Assembly: GCA_043742955.1 (NCBI GenBank) | Contig: JAYTXL010000355.1 | Coordinates: 1-24,790, forward strand | Direction of reading: 5' to 3' | Length of the DNA: 24,790 nucleotides | DNA from: JAYTXL01 sp043742955 | Lineage (GTDB): Bacteria; Verrucomicrobiota; Verrucomicrobiia; Limisphaerales; JAYTXL01 | Notes under the pieces: generated by a model | What the model was told of the DNA's origin: nothing | Seen by the model: the letters and a program-made list of their open reading frames with translations, nothing else | Database searches by the model: none | Shown here: positions 13,446 to 20,793 of the stretch, in pieces | Numbering within the stretch: position 1 is the first letter of the stretch | How the letters are laid out: each line of letters starts with the position of its first letter | Program-made: the position numbers and the translations under genes

Positions 13446-14042
13446 TCAAATGTTCCGGTCTGGGGCCTGGCTGGCCACGCCGGGAATGAAGCGCACATCG
13501 ACGGCGTCCATGCCGGCGGCGCGGATGGCGGTCATGCCGAGATCGGTGTCTTCGTAAGCGCGGCAATGCTGCGCCGGCACGCCAATAAGCCGGGCGGCTT
13601 CGAGGAAAATATCGGGGGCCGGTTTTTGATTCACGACGTCCTCGCTCGTCACGATGGCGGCGAAGAGGTGGTGGATGTTCAAATGGCTCAGCACTTCCTC
13701 CACGACGCGGCGGCGGCCGCCGGAGGCGACGGCCAGCGGAATTCGCCCGTGGTGTGCGCGCGCCATGGCGACGACAGCGCTGATGGGTTGGACGCGGGAG
13801 ATGAGCGGCAGAAAAGCCGCCTCCTTCTCCTGGGACACCTGGTGATGGTCGTAGTTCAGGCCCTGCTCCTGGCTCAACATTTTCAGGATGTCGCGCGAGG
13901 GCACGCCGCCCAGCGCATAGAAACGGTCTTCGGTGAAGTGAATGCCGTGCCGCTGGGTAACGGTGCGCCAGGCCTGCCAGTGGAGCGGCATGGTGTCGGC
14001 CAGGGTTCCGTCACAGTCGAAAATCAAGCCCTTAATCTGCAT
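13446..14042 (-). CDS. HAD-superfamily phosphatase, beta-phosphoglucomutase-like
   Basis: A 198-residue cytosolic protein with all four HAD motifs: DCDGTLAD (Asp9 nucleophile, Asp11 acid/base), VASGG (Ser107), Lys140 in NQKPAPDIF, and YEDTDLGMTAIRAAG (Glu164, Asp165). A helical cap of the beta-phosphoglucomutase type lies between motifs 1 and 2 (about residues 15 to 85). Likely substrates are small sugar phosphates, but the sequence alone does not identify which. The frame extends to a TTG at 14048; the ATG at 14042 was preferred because it begins directly with the usual MxIKGLIFDCDGT strand. The gene is 63 bases downstream of prfA, in the place where many bacteria have prmC, so it may be co-transcribed with prfA. 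Confidence 0.92.
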   Translation of the reverse strand: MQIKGLIFDCDGTLADTMPLHWQAWRTVTQRHGIHFTEDRFYALGGVPSRDILKMLSQEQGLNYDHHQVSQEKEAAFLPLISRVQPISAVVAMARAHHGRIPLAVASGGRRRVVEEVLSHLNIHHLFAAIVTSEDVVNQKPAPDIFLEAARLIGVPAQHCRAYEDTDLGMTAIRAAGMDAVDVRFIPGVASQAPDRNI

Positions 14043-14105
14043 GCGCAATTCGGTAGGCCGGGTTCAGTCTCGAGGGGGGATCGGAGAGTTTGAATCTGAG
14101 CGCTG

Positions 14106-15185
14106 TCACAATTGCAAGGCCGAGAGTTTTTCCTCCAGATCGTTTGTCATCAATGGCTCGATCAAGCCGTCCAGATCGCCTTCCACCACGTTGAGCAGGT
14201 TGTAGAGGGTCAGTTCAATGCGATGATCGGTGACGCGGTTTTGCGGGAAATTATACGTGCGGTTTTTCTCGCTGCGCTCGCCAGTGCCCACCTGGGATTT
14301 GCGTTGCGCGGCGTATTTGGCGTTCTCGTCGGCAATTTTCCGATCGAGCAGACGCGAACGCAGCACGGTCATCGCACTGACCCGGTTCTTCTGCTGGGAC
14401 CGCTCGTCGGCGCAGCGGGCCTCGACGCCCGTGGGCAGGTGAACAATGCGGACGGCGGAGTCGGTCGTGTTGACGCCCTGGCCGCCTTTACCGGATGCCC
14501 GGCAGACCGTGATGCTCAAATCTTCCGGCTTGATCTGGATGTCCACTTCCTCCGCTTCCGGCAGCACCGCCACCGTGGCCGTGCTCGTGTGGATGCGGCC
14601 CTGCGCCTCGGTCGCTGGCACGCGCTGCACCCGGTGGACGCCGCTTTCGTATTTCAGTCGCTTGTAAACATCCGAACCGGTGACGCTAAAAATGACTTCC
14701 TTGAAACCGCCAAGGTCGGATGGACTGGAATCAAGCGTTTCCACCTTCCACCTGCGTCCTTCAGCATAACGGGTGTACATGCGGTAAAGATCCGCAGCAA
14801 ACAGCGCGGATTCTGAACCGCCGGCGCCAGCGCGGATTTCGACAATGGTATTGCGCGAGTCGGTCGGATCGGGGGGCAGAATCCCGCGCTGGACCTCCAG
14901 GGAAAGCTTCTTTTCCTCCACTTCCAACCGGGCGATCTCCTCGTGGGCCAGGACGGCCATTTCGGAATCCTCGAGTTCGCCGACCAGGAGGCTGCGGTTG
15001 GCCTGGAGATCCGCATTGTTTTTCAGGTAGGCAGCGCCGCGCGCCATCAACTCCTTGAGGCGTGAATATTCCCGCGACAACTCCTGGGCACGCTGGTTGT
15101 GGTCGAACACCTTGGGATCACTCAGCGCGCTTTCCACTTCGGCAAAGCGGCGCGAGAATTTTTCGATGTGTGGTTGCAGGTCCAT
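14106..15185 (-). CDS. prfA: Peptide chain release factor 1
   Basis: A 359-residue protein, the standard length for class I release factor RF1, which ends translation at UAA and UAG on the ribosome. The GGQ motif needed for peptidyl-tRNA hydrolysis is at 234-236 within SGKGGQGVNTTDSAVRI. The codon-recognition tripeptide is PAT (190-192) in HRVQRVPATEAQGRIHTSTA, the PxT form that distinguishes RF1 from the SPF form of RF2. The N-terminal helical domain covers residues 1 to about 105. The frame is open to 15299, but those residues are low-quality and the ATG at 15185 starts with the usual MDLQPHIEKF-type helix. The gene lies downstream of rpmE, as in many bacteria, but a terminator sits between them. 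It may have its own promoter or depend on read-through. Confidence 0.97.
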   Translation of the reverse strand: MDLQPHIEKFSRRFAEVESALSDPKVFDHNQRAQELSREYSRLKELMARGAAYLKNNADLQANRSLLVGELEDSEMAVLAHEEIARLEVEEKKLSLEVQRGILPPDPTDSRNTIVEIRAGAGGSESALFAADLYRMYTRYAEGRRWKVETLDSSPSDLGGFKEVIFSVTGSDVYKRLKYESGVHRVQRVPATEAQGRIHTSTATVAVLPEAEEVDIQIKPEDLSITVCRASGKGGQGVNTTDSAVRIVHLPTGVEARCADERSQQKNRVSAMTVLRSRLLDRKIADENAKYAAQRKSQVGTGERSEKNRTYNFPQNRVTDHRIELTLYNLLNVVEGDLDGLIEPLMTNDLEEKLSALQL

Positions 15186-15280
15186 CAGTGGAGTATTGAA
15201 TTGCGGCCCGGGTGAACGCGGCGCTCCTGAGTCGGCGCGGAACCCTCTCTCCGGGAGGCAGGGCCCACGCCCGCCCCGAC

Positions 15281-15321
15281 AAAAACAAACCGCCCGCAAG
15301 CCGGAAGCGGCCAGCGGGCGG
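15281..15321 (-). terminator. Rho-independent terminator downstream of rpmE
   Basis: On the minus strand CCGCCCGC (15321-15314) pairs with GCGGGCGG (15297-15290). Inside it a second stem GCCG/CGGC closes a four-base loop, and TTTGTTTTT follows immediately. A GC-rich stem with a U-run, 16 bases past the rpmE stop, is a strong intrinsic terminator. It would reduce transcription into prfA. Confidence 0.85.
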
Positions 15322-15336
15322 ATAAGGTTGGAAGCG

Positions 15337-15582
15337 CTACTTCTTCTTCTTCTTCGAGTCCGCCGCAGCGGCCTGCGCGGCCTGCGTCTTGATCATGCGC
15401 TGCTGGAATTTGTCGACGCGTCCGGCGGTGTCCACAAATTTCTGCGTGCCCGTGTAAAAGGGATGGCAGGCATTGCAAATGCCGATGAGCAGCGTCGGTT
15501 TGGTGGAGCGGGTCTTGATCACGTTGCCGCAGGCGCAACGGATTTCTGCGTCCACGTATTTCGGATGAATTTCAGCTTTCAT
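15337..15582 (-). CDS. rpmE: 50S ribosomal protein L31, zinc-binding type
   Basis: An 81-residue ribosomal protein of the large subunit. The zinc-ribbon cysteines are present: CAC at 16-18 and CNAC at 36-39, with the typical HPFYTGTQKFVDTAGRVDKFQQR segment (40-62). This makes it the C-plus form of L31, not the paralogue without cysteines made in zinc shortage. Compared with short homologues it has a C-terminal extension, TQAAQAAAADSKKKKK, whose five lysines are encoded by five AAG codons in a row. The start ATG at 15582 matches the family start MKxxIHPKY. A good promoter lies directly upstream and a terminator directly downstream, so it is probably mainly transcribed as a single gene. Confidence 0.97.
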   Translation of the reverse strand: MKAEIHPKYVDAEIRCACGNVIKTRSTKPTLLIGICNACHPFYTGTQKFVDTAGRVDKFQQRMIKTQAAQAAAADSKKKKK

Positions 15583-15598
15583 AAATTAAAGAGCGGGG

Positions 15599-15626
15599 AA
15601 GATACCAGCCGCGCACCGCTTGACAA
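15599..15626 (-). promoter_or_regulatory. Candidate rpmE promoter
   Basis: On the minus strand TTGTCA (15626-15621), a 16-base spacer and TATCTT (15604-15599) form a good sigma70-like pair. The expected mRNA leader before the ATG at 15582 is about ten bases. Confidence 0.55.
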
Positions 15627-15648
15627 GCGCGAATTTTGGCCGTACCCG
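15620..15648 (+). promoter_or_regulatory. Candidate promoter of the GYF_2 membrane protein gene
   Basis: A perfect TTGACA (15620-15625), a 17-base spacer and a weak TACCCG (15643-15648) face away from rpmE. The -35 box overlaps the rpmE -35 box in the near-palindrome GCTTGACAAGC. The expected leader is about 40 bases. Confidence 0.35.
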
Positions 15649-15694
15649 ACGTTGCTTTCCGCCCAGTGACCCCTTAGCCTGCCGGGCGACATCC

Positions 15695-16339
15695 ATGGAC
15701 GTCACCTACAAAATCATTGGCGGCGATGGCCAGGAGTATGGCCCGGTCCCCCTGGCGGAATTAAAGAGCTGGATCGGCACCGGGCGGGTGCGGGGCGACA
15801 CCTTGGTTTCGCGCAGTGATCTGGGCACCTGGTTGGCCGGCGGGCAGTTCGCCGAGTTGCAACTGGATGCTCCCGCGTCCACCCCGCCCGCCGTTGCCCC
15901 CGCCTCAACCTTGGCAAGGCCGCACTTGGAGTCGCAATTCAGGTCGGGTGCCGGATGGTTTTATTGGATTGCCGGACTTTCCGCCATTAATACTCTCGCC
16001 GCGCTCTCGGGCGGCAACTGGAGACTCATTGTCGGCCTCGGACTCACTCAAATCATCGATGCCTTCGCCGCCCAGCCCGGTTCAGTTGGCAAGGAGGTCG
16101 CCGTGTACCTCGATATGGGCGTGATCGGGATGTTTATGCTCTTTGGCTATTACGCGGCTCGTCGGCACAACTGGAGTTTCATCCTGGGAATGGTCGTCTT
16201 TGCGATTGATGGTTTAATTTTTCTCCTCAGCCAGGACTGGCTCAGCATCGCCTTCCACGTCTTCGTCCTGTATCAACTCTTCCGCGGGTTTCAGGCGAAC
16301 CGCGCGCTGCAGGCGCTGGAGAAGTCCACCGCGAGCTGA
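15695..16339 (+). CDS. GYF_2 (DUF4339) domain membrane protein
   Basis: A 214-residue protein. Residues 4 to 56 form a GYF_2 domain, with YKIIGGDGQEYGPVPLAELKSWIGTGRVRGDTLV and a GTWLAGGQF end; this domain is common in Verrucomicrobia and Planctomycetes at the N-terminus of small membrane proteins. A proline- and alanine-rich linker (58-75) leads to about four membrane segments, near 88-105, 138-156, 160-178 and 181-198. GYF domains bind proline-rich peptides in eukaryotes; the bacterial role is not known. The frame starts at 15620, but the ATG at 15695 puts the domain at the N-terminus as usual. The gene is divergent from rpmE and convergent with ogt, only six bases from the ogt stop. Confidence 0.85.
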   Translation: MDVTYKIIGGDGQEYGPVPLAELKSWIGTGRVRGDTLVSRSDLGTWLAGGQFAELQLDAPASTPPAVAPASTLARPHLESQFRSGAGWFYWIAGLSAINTLAALSGGNWRLIVGLGLTQIIDAFAAQPGSVGKEVAVYLDMGVIGMFMLFGYYAARRHNWSFILGMVVFAIDGLIFLLSQDWLSIAFHVFVLYQLFRGFQANRALQALEKSTAS

Positions 16340-16345
16340 CCGGGC

Positions 16346-16858
16346 TCAACTTTCGCGCCGGTTCTCCGCCACCGCGACCCCTTCGCGCGCCAGCAGCGTT
16401 CGTTTCCAATCCAAGCCGCCGGAAAAACCACCCAAGCCGCCATGGACCGCCAGCACGCGATGGCACGGCACCAGCACCGGCACCGGATTCGCGCCGCACG
16501 CGCCGCCAACCGCGCGCACCGCCTTGGGCCGGCCGATGGCGGCGGCGATCTCAGTGTAGGTGAGGGTCTGGCCGCAGGCGATGGTGCGGATGACTTCCCA
16601 GACGCGCCGTTGAAATGCGGAACCGGCGGAAAGATCAATCGGGGGCAGCTGGGCGGTCAACTCGCCCGCCAGGGCCTGGCGCAGCGCCGTGCCGGTCTGT
16701 TCATGCAACTGGCGCAGACGGGGGGTCGAGTTCGCCGCGGTGAACAAGGAGGGCTTCACGTGTTTTCGCGGCGCGGGGAATTCGAGCGCGGCGAGGCCCC
16801 CCGGGGAAAAATGCGCCACAAAAATTCCGGCCTCGGTCTCAATGTAAGTTGTTTTCAT
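16346..16858 (-). CDS. ogt: Methylated-DNA--protein-cysteine methyltransferase
   Basis: A 170-residue DNA-repair protein that transfers methyl groups from O6-methylguanine in DNA to its own cysteine in a single suicidal reaction. The active-site motif PCHRV is at 131-135 (Cys132), followed by the usual GGLGGFSGGLDWKRTLLAREG end. The DNA-binding helix and arginine-finger region, AIGRPKAVRAVGGACGANP (107-125), is also present. The N-terminal 75 residues form the variable domain; there is no Ada-type regulatory extension, which favours Ogt over Ada. The gene is last in a compact minus-strand run, starting five bases after the stop of a 24-codon gene, so it is probably co-transcribed with the upstream membrane proteins. 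Confidence 0.95.
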   Translation of the reverse strand: MKTTYIETEAGIFVAHFSPGGLAALEFPAPRKHVKPSLFTAANSTPRLRQLHEQTGTALRQALAGELTAQLPPIDLSAGSAFQRRVWEVIRTIACGQTLTYTEIAAAIGRPKAVRAVGGACGANPVPVLVPCHRVLAVHGGLGGFSGGLDWKRTLLAREGVAVAENRRES

Positions 16859-16863
16859 AGGAT

Positions 16864-16938
16864 TTAATCAGTACGCCCCAAAAACAGCGCGACCAGAATC
16901 AACAGCACGAAGGCGATCAGGCAACCGGTGAAGGCCAT
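16864..16938 (-). CDS. Probable 24-residue single-span membrane peptide
   Basis: A short reading frame whose ATG comes two bases after the TGA of the upstream membrane-protein gene and whose stop lies five bases before the ogt ATG. It exactly fills a space that would otherwise be an unexplained 82-base gap. The product is almost entirely one hydrophobic helix (CLIAFVLLILVALFL) with a positively charged GRTD end. Small single-span peptides of this kind often act as subunits or modulators of membrane complexes, but no function can be assigned. The position and hydrophobicity argue for a real gene; the small size keeps certainty moderate. Confidence 0.5.
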   Translation of the reverse strand: MAFTGCLIAFVLLILVALFLGRTD

Positions 16939-16940
16939 GG

Positions 16941-17453
16941 TCAGCGATTGGGGTAGAATTTGGCGAAAATGCCACTGAGCACCAGGAACAAAATGATGGC
17001 GGCGAGGATCACCCGATTGCGCGCCACCCGCTTCTCGTAGCGCAGGGGGCGCAGTCCGTGAATGCTGCCCGAGGCCAGGTAATTGATGAGCCTTGGGTTG
17101 CTGGCGGGGGGGCCGTGGACCAGTTGTTGTAACCGCTGCCACACCGCGACCAGGTCGTATTTCCGCACCCCGAGGTCGTTGTAATGCGCCCGGGTCGTTT
17201 GCGCATCGACGGGGGAATTGGCGTCGTTGGGGCCGGCCGCCTCAAAAATTGGCTCCTGGGCCAGCGCGGCCGACGGTGGTGCGGCGACCGCCGCCCCGTC
17301 TGGTTTCGCGGTGGAGCGCCAGCGGGGCGTTGGCGGGGCGGCGGGAGACGCGCGGCTCAATTTCTTGATCTGCACCTCCAGCGCGGCAATTTCCGCATTG
17401 AGGGAGCGGGCGCGGTCGGAAAGAGGGTCAACTTTTTTTTTGAAAAGTTGCAT
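16941..17453 (-). CDS. Hypothetical tail-anchored membrane protein with N-terminal coiled coil
   Basis: A 170-residue protein of no recognised family. Residues 1 to 35 are charged and probably a coiled coil (DRARSLNAEIAALEVQIKKL), with three lysines (5-7) encoded by nine consecutive A bases. Residues 36 to 85 are proline- and alanine-rich and probably disordered. Residues 88 to 135 form a small folded region (HYNDLGVRKYDLVAVWQRLQQLVHG and NPRLINYLASGSIHG). One membrane segment lies at 147-165, with a short basic C-terminal end, so most of the protein should face the cytoplasm. The frame extends upstream into the previous gene, but the ATG at 17453, ten bases after that gene's stop, was chosen. 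It appears to form a pair with the upstream coiled-coil protein. Confidence 0.75.
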   Translation of the reverse strand: MQLFKKKVDPLSDRARSLNAEIAALEVQIKKLSRASPAAPPTPRWRSTAKPDGAAVAAPPSAALAQEPIFEAAGPNDANSPVDAQTTRAHYNDLGVRKYDLVAVWQRLQQLVHGPPASNPRLINYLASGSIHGLRPLRYEKRVARNRVILAAIILFLVLSGIFAKFYPNR

Positions 17454-17463
17454 GGACGGAAAG

Positions 17464-18147
17464 CTACTTGCGCAGCAACAAGGCCAGCACGATGGCCAAT
17501 CCCGCCAGCAGTACCGGCCAGGTGAGCGCCAGACCAAGCCGGCTCAGCTCGAAAAAACTTTTGTCCGCCAGCGAGGAAGTGACATTCGCGGCCGAACCGG
17601 GATTTTGCGCGGTTCCCTCAGCGGTGGCACCGGTGAGCAGCGGCCACTTGATGAGGGCGGAGTTCCATTCCATGCGCGAATTTTCCAGGGTGGTCAGGGC
17701 GCGCGTCAGTTCCACCTTAACATTTTCCCTGGTCCAGGATTCCTGTTGAATGGCTTGCACCTTGGCCAGTGAATCGCGCAAATCCACCAGCGTTTTTGCC
17801 ATTTGTTCGCCGTCGCGACGGGCCACCAGTTCGGCCTCCTCAAGGAGGCCGATGCCGCGCACCAGATGCTGGGTCATTTCCTCGCGGCCGGTTTGAAACT
17901 CGAGCTGGCGCCGACGGGCCTCCTCCAGGGCCGCGCGTTCGCGTTCGAGTTCCTCCTGGGCACGTTTCAGCTCGGCGATCCGTTGCTGGGTGTCACCTAC
18001 CTTGGCGTCCAGTTCCTCACGGGTGGGCGGGCGATTGGGCGGGGCGGGCATGGTCACCTCGAGTTGCGATGCGGCGGCATAGGCAGTTTTCTGCGCAGCT
18101 TGAAATTCGGTATCGATAAAATCAGACTCGTCAAATGATGAAGCCAT
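17464..18147 (-). CDS. Hypothetical tail-anchored coiled-coil protein
   Basis: A 227-residue protein of no recognised family. Residues 42 to 90 are a strongly charged heptad region (REELDAKVGDTQQRIAELKR then EELERERAALEEARRRQLEF). Residues 100 to 160 look like further helices, and a single membrane segment lies at 203-225 with a short RK end. The topology is therefore cytoplasmic body and C-terminal anchor, the same as the next gene's product. That suggests the two act together, perhaps as a membrane scaffold; this is inference. The ATG at 18147 lies seven bases from a good promoter-like -10 box. The gene heads a four-gene minus-strand run ending with ogt. Confidence 0.8.
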   Translation of the reverse strand: MASSFDESDFIDTEFQAAQKTAYAAASQLEVTMPAPPNRPPTREELDAKVGDTQQRIAELKRAQEELERERAALEEARRRQLEFQTGREEMTQHLVRGIGLLEEAELVARRDGEQMAKTLVDLRDSLAKVQAIQQESWTRENVKVELTRALTTLENSRMEWNSALIKWPLLTGATAEGTAQNPGSAANVTSSLADKSFFELSRLGLALTWPVLLAGLAIVLALLLRK

Positions 18148-18154
18148 GAGGCCG

Positions 18155-18183
18155 ACTCTAGTCCTGTCGGCGCGGCCTGTAAA
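18155..18183 (-). promoter_or_regulatory. Candidate near-leaderless promoter for the coiled-coil gene run
   Basis: On the minus strand TTTACA (18183-18178), a 17-base spacer and TAGAGT (18160-18155) end seven bases before the ATG at 18147. The pair is nearly identical to the one before the gene at 1101-1631. A short GCCGAC/GTCGGC inverted repeat overlaps the -10 region and could be an operator. Confidence 0.5.
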
Positions 18184-18254
18184 GCGGTGGATTATTAACT
18201 TGCGTTTTCAGCCTGCGGGCACCGCTGACCCCGTGCTTTTGGCGTCGCCCCGCT

Positions 18255-20018
18255 TCAGTGCTCGAACCTCGCCGCCCGGCGCAGTCCCAGTTTCAGCGGC
18301 AGCCATCCGATGAGCAGGGAGAGTAGCGCAAAACCCAGCCAGCTCGCAATCGTACCGACCGGGGATTGGGTGCCAAATCGTTCCCAGGCCGAACCGACCG
18401 CCAGCAGCATGACGGCACCGACGATGTAGAGAAAACTGAGCACCAGACAAAACGTGCCGCCGAATCCACTGACTATTTTGCCAGGATGATCCTCCTTAAA
18501 GTTGGGAAACAGCACCCCCAGACCGGCGGCCAGCCCGTTCAGGACGAAAGTCATGATCAACACCGCGCCGGTGAAAAACACCGTGCGTTCCCAGGGCAGT
18601 TGCAGCATGTGACAGGAAAGCCACATCAAGCCCAGGGTGATGACGAGGGAGGCGCCGGTGGCAAGAAAGAATTTGGCGAGGACCACGCGCGCGAGGCCGA
18701 GCGGGGCCAGGCCGACGATCCAGAGGCGTTTGCCTTCGAGCGAGAATTGCGGATAGACAAAGCGGGTCGTGAGCGTGGCGAGGTTGAGCGAGCAGGCACC
18801 GAGGTTGAGATAGGAAATGAGATGCACCCAGAACGGGTGCGAGAGTTGCTGGGAAAAATGGCGGAGGTTGATGATGTAAACGCCCAGCAAACCGAACAAC
18901 ATCAGCGTCTGTCCCCACTGGGTGGTGTCGCGCCAAAACATGCGGATATCCTTGACGAGCATGGCGCGCACGTCGCCCCGGACATGGCGCAGGCGGCCCA
19001 CGGCGAGCTCGATCGGACCACGCGCATAGTGGAAGCGTTTCTGGCGCTGTTGCCGGTTGCGAAACCATTCCCATTGACCAAAGACGCTACCCCGGCTTTG
19101 CACGGTCGAGGCGGCCTCGTAGAAAATATTGCCCATCCGGGTGAAAGACAGGAACCCGAAGAAAAGGACGTGGCTCAGCAGCACGAGCATGAAAAAGCCA
19201 GCGGAACGCAGCGCGCCTTCCGCCCATTGGAGGACGCTGGCGGAAAGCCAGTAGCTCGGCAGCAGCGGATATTGGGCGAACTCTGTCTTTACGAGCAACC
19301 GATCGAGCACGGCCAGCACCCGCGTTTCGAGCGTGGCGTCGTCCACGGGTTCCGGCTTCAAATAAATGGCGGCGCCCAACAACAGGAAGGCGGCGGCAAC
19401 AATGGTCGCCACCTGCAAGGCGCGCCGGTCCATGTGCCGCGCGAGATTGACCGCGCACCAGGAGCCCACGACGGTGGGCAGGACGATGAACAGACCGGTC
19501 AACACCAGCGTGGCCAGGTAGAAATGCCCGGGAACTTTTTGGGACAGGCCGTAGGCCGCGAGCAGGGGTGCGATGAGGAATAGAAATGCCCACGAAGCCA
19601 GCAGGCTGGATTCCAGGAATTTCCAGCGGAAGATGGTTTGTGCCGAGACCGGCAGCGTCATGAGGAAGGACGTTTCTCGATTGCGAAACAGGTTGGTGTA
19701 ACTGATGACCAGGTTGCTGAAGAGCAGCATCAGGAAGAGAAACGCGAACAACAAAAACAACAAGCGTTCGGTCAGCAGGGTGCCCAGGCCGGGAAAGGTG
19801 GCGATGAATTTCAGGCCGCGATAAAAAAGCCAGGAGGACAGGGCCAGGTAGACCAGCATGAAAAGCGCGATGAACGCCGTGAGCAAGCGCGACTGTTTGC
19901 GGATGGACTTCAGCCGCCGCCAGGCCTGGATTAAACTGACGCGGACCAGCAGCGCCAGCGGCGCCGCGCGGCGGGGCACTTCGGGTTGGGATGGGGGGAC
20001 AGCAGGATTCAAACGCAA
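18255..20018 (-). CDS. ABC exporter permease, ABC-2-like
   Basis: A 587-residue polytopic membrane protein with a basic cytoplasmic N-terminus. At least six membrane segments lie in the first half (about 46-66, 85-110, 136-157, 166-190, 201-220 and 271-292) and a similar set in the second half, so it may be an internally duplicated permease. Between the halves is a charged cytoplasmic region (residues 300 to 355, including RNRQQRQKRFHYARG). Motifs such as TTRFVYPQFSLEGKRLWIVGLAPL are typical of bacterial putative ABC exporters. The ATPase gene ends six bases upstream, so the two form one transporter; the cargo is unknown. The start is a TTG at 20018. The first in-frame ATG would remove the first membrane segment, so TTG was preferred. 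Confidence 0.85.
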   Translation of the reverse strand: MRLNPAVPPSQPEVPRRAAPLALLVRVSLIQAWRRLKSIRKQSRLLTAFIALFMLVYLALSSWLFYRGLKFIATFPGLGTLLTERLLFLLFAFLFLMLLFSNLVISYTNLFRNRETSFLMTLPVSAQTIFRWKFLESSLLASWAFLFLIAPLLAAYGLSQKVPGHFYLATLVLTGLFIVLPTVVGSWCAVNLARHMDRRALQVATIVAAAFLLLGAAIYLKPEPVDDATLETRVLAVLDRLLVKTEFAQYPLLPSYWLSASVLQWAEGALRSAGFFMLVLLSHVLFFGFLSFTRMGNIFYEAASTVQSRGSVFGQWEWFRNRQQRQKRFHYARGPIELAVGRLRHVRGDVRAMLVKDIRMFWRDTTQWGQTLMLFGLLGVYIINLRHFSQQLSHPFWVHLISYLNLGACSLNLATLTTRFVYPQFSLEGKRLWIVGLAPLGLARVVLAKFFLATGASLVITLGLMWLSCHMLQLPWERTVFFTGAVLIMTFVLNGLAAGLGVLFPNFKEDHPGKIVSGFGGTFCLVLSFLYIVGAVMLLAVGSAWERFGTQSPVGTIASWLGFALLSLLIGWLPLKLGLRRAARFEH

Positions 20019-20024
20019 GTCGGC

Positions 20025-20780
20025 TTATTTCAACTTCGCCCGTTCCTCGGTGAAGTTGGCTTCCTGGGCGGTCAGCGCGAGGAAGGAATGTTCCAGCGCC
20101 CCGTCGGAACCGCTTTGCTGGCGCAGCTCCTCGCGGGTTCCGACCGCCACGAATCGTCCTTGATGGATGATCCCGATGCGGTCGGCCATTTCCTCCGCCA
20201 CACTCAATTGGTGCGTGGAGACGAAGACGGTCATGCCCTGGAGCGAGCGTTCCTTCAAAATATCCTTCACCACGCGGGCATGGTGGGGATCCAGGCCAAC
20301 CATGGGCTCGTCAATCACAAACACCTCCGGGTCGTGCAAGAGCGCGGAGGCGATGGCGATCCGCTGGCGGGTGCCGTGCGACAGGCCCTCGATGGGTTTG
20401 CGCAGGTAGGGTTCAAGATTAAAGCGGGCGATCAACACCCGCGCGCTGGCTTCAATGCGGGCCTCGCTCATCTGAAATAACTGACCCGTGAAACGGAGAA
20501 ATTCCCACGGCGTCAATTTGTCGTACAAAAAGGGGAAATCAGGCACGTACGCCAGGCGCTGACGGGCCTCCAGGGGATGGGTTTGCACATCGAAACCAGC
20601 CACGCGGGCGGAGCCGGAGCTGGGTTTGATGAGGCCGGTGAGAATTTTGATGGTGGTCGTTTTTCCGGCGGCATTAGGCCCTAGAACAGCGAAGAATTCG
20701 CCGCGCGGCACGACGAGGTTGACATTGTTCACGGCGACCAGTTCGCCGAACCGTTTTGTGACTTGGATCAATTCAATCAT
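20025..20780 (-). CDS. ABC transporter ATP-binding protein
   Basis: A 251-residue nucleotide-binding subunit that would power the permease encoded just downstream. Walker A is GPNAAGKTTT (34-43), with Ala in place of the common Gly. The Q-loop region precedes the signature LSHGTRQR (133-140), a variant of LSGGQ seen in ABC-2 type exporters. Walker B is VFVIDEP (153-159) and the H-loop is STH (188-190). The YVPDFPFLYDKLTPWEFLRF segment (78-97) is typical of drug/lipid-exporter ATPases of the CcmA/NatA class. The gene is 13 bases downstream of a single-span membrane protein gene, so the three probably form one operon. Confidence 0.95.
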   Translation of the reverse strand: MIELIQVTKRFGELVAVNNVNLVVPRGEFFAVLGPNAAGKTTTIKILTGLIKPSSGSARVAGFDVQTHPLEARQRLAYVPDFPFLYDKLTPWEFLRFTGQLFQMSEARIEASARVLIARFNLEPYLRKPIEGLSHGTRQRIAIASALLHDPEVFVIDEPMVGLDPHHARVVKDILKERSLQGMTVFVSTHQLSVAEEMADRIGIIHQGRFVAVGTREELRQQSGSDGALEHSFLALTAQEANFTEERAKLK

Positions 20781-20793
20781 GCCGGGGGGCCGC

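Noticed and set aside
15339..15354. AAG microsatellite at the 3' end of rpmE
   Set aside because: It encodes a lysine tail common in ribosomal proteins and needs no special explanation.
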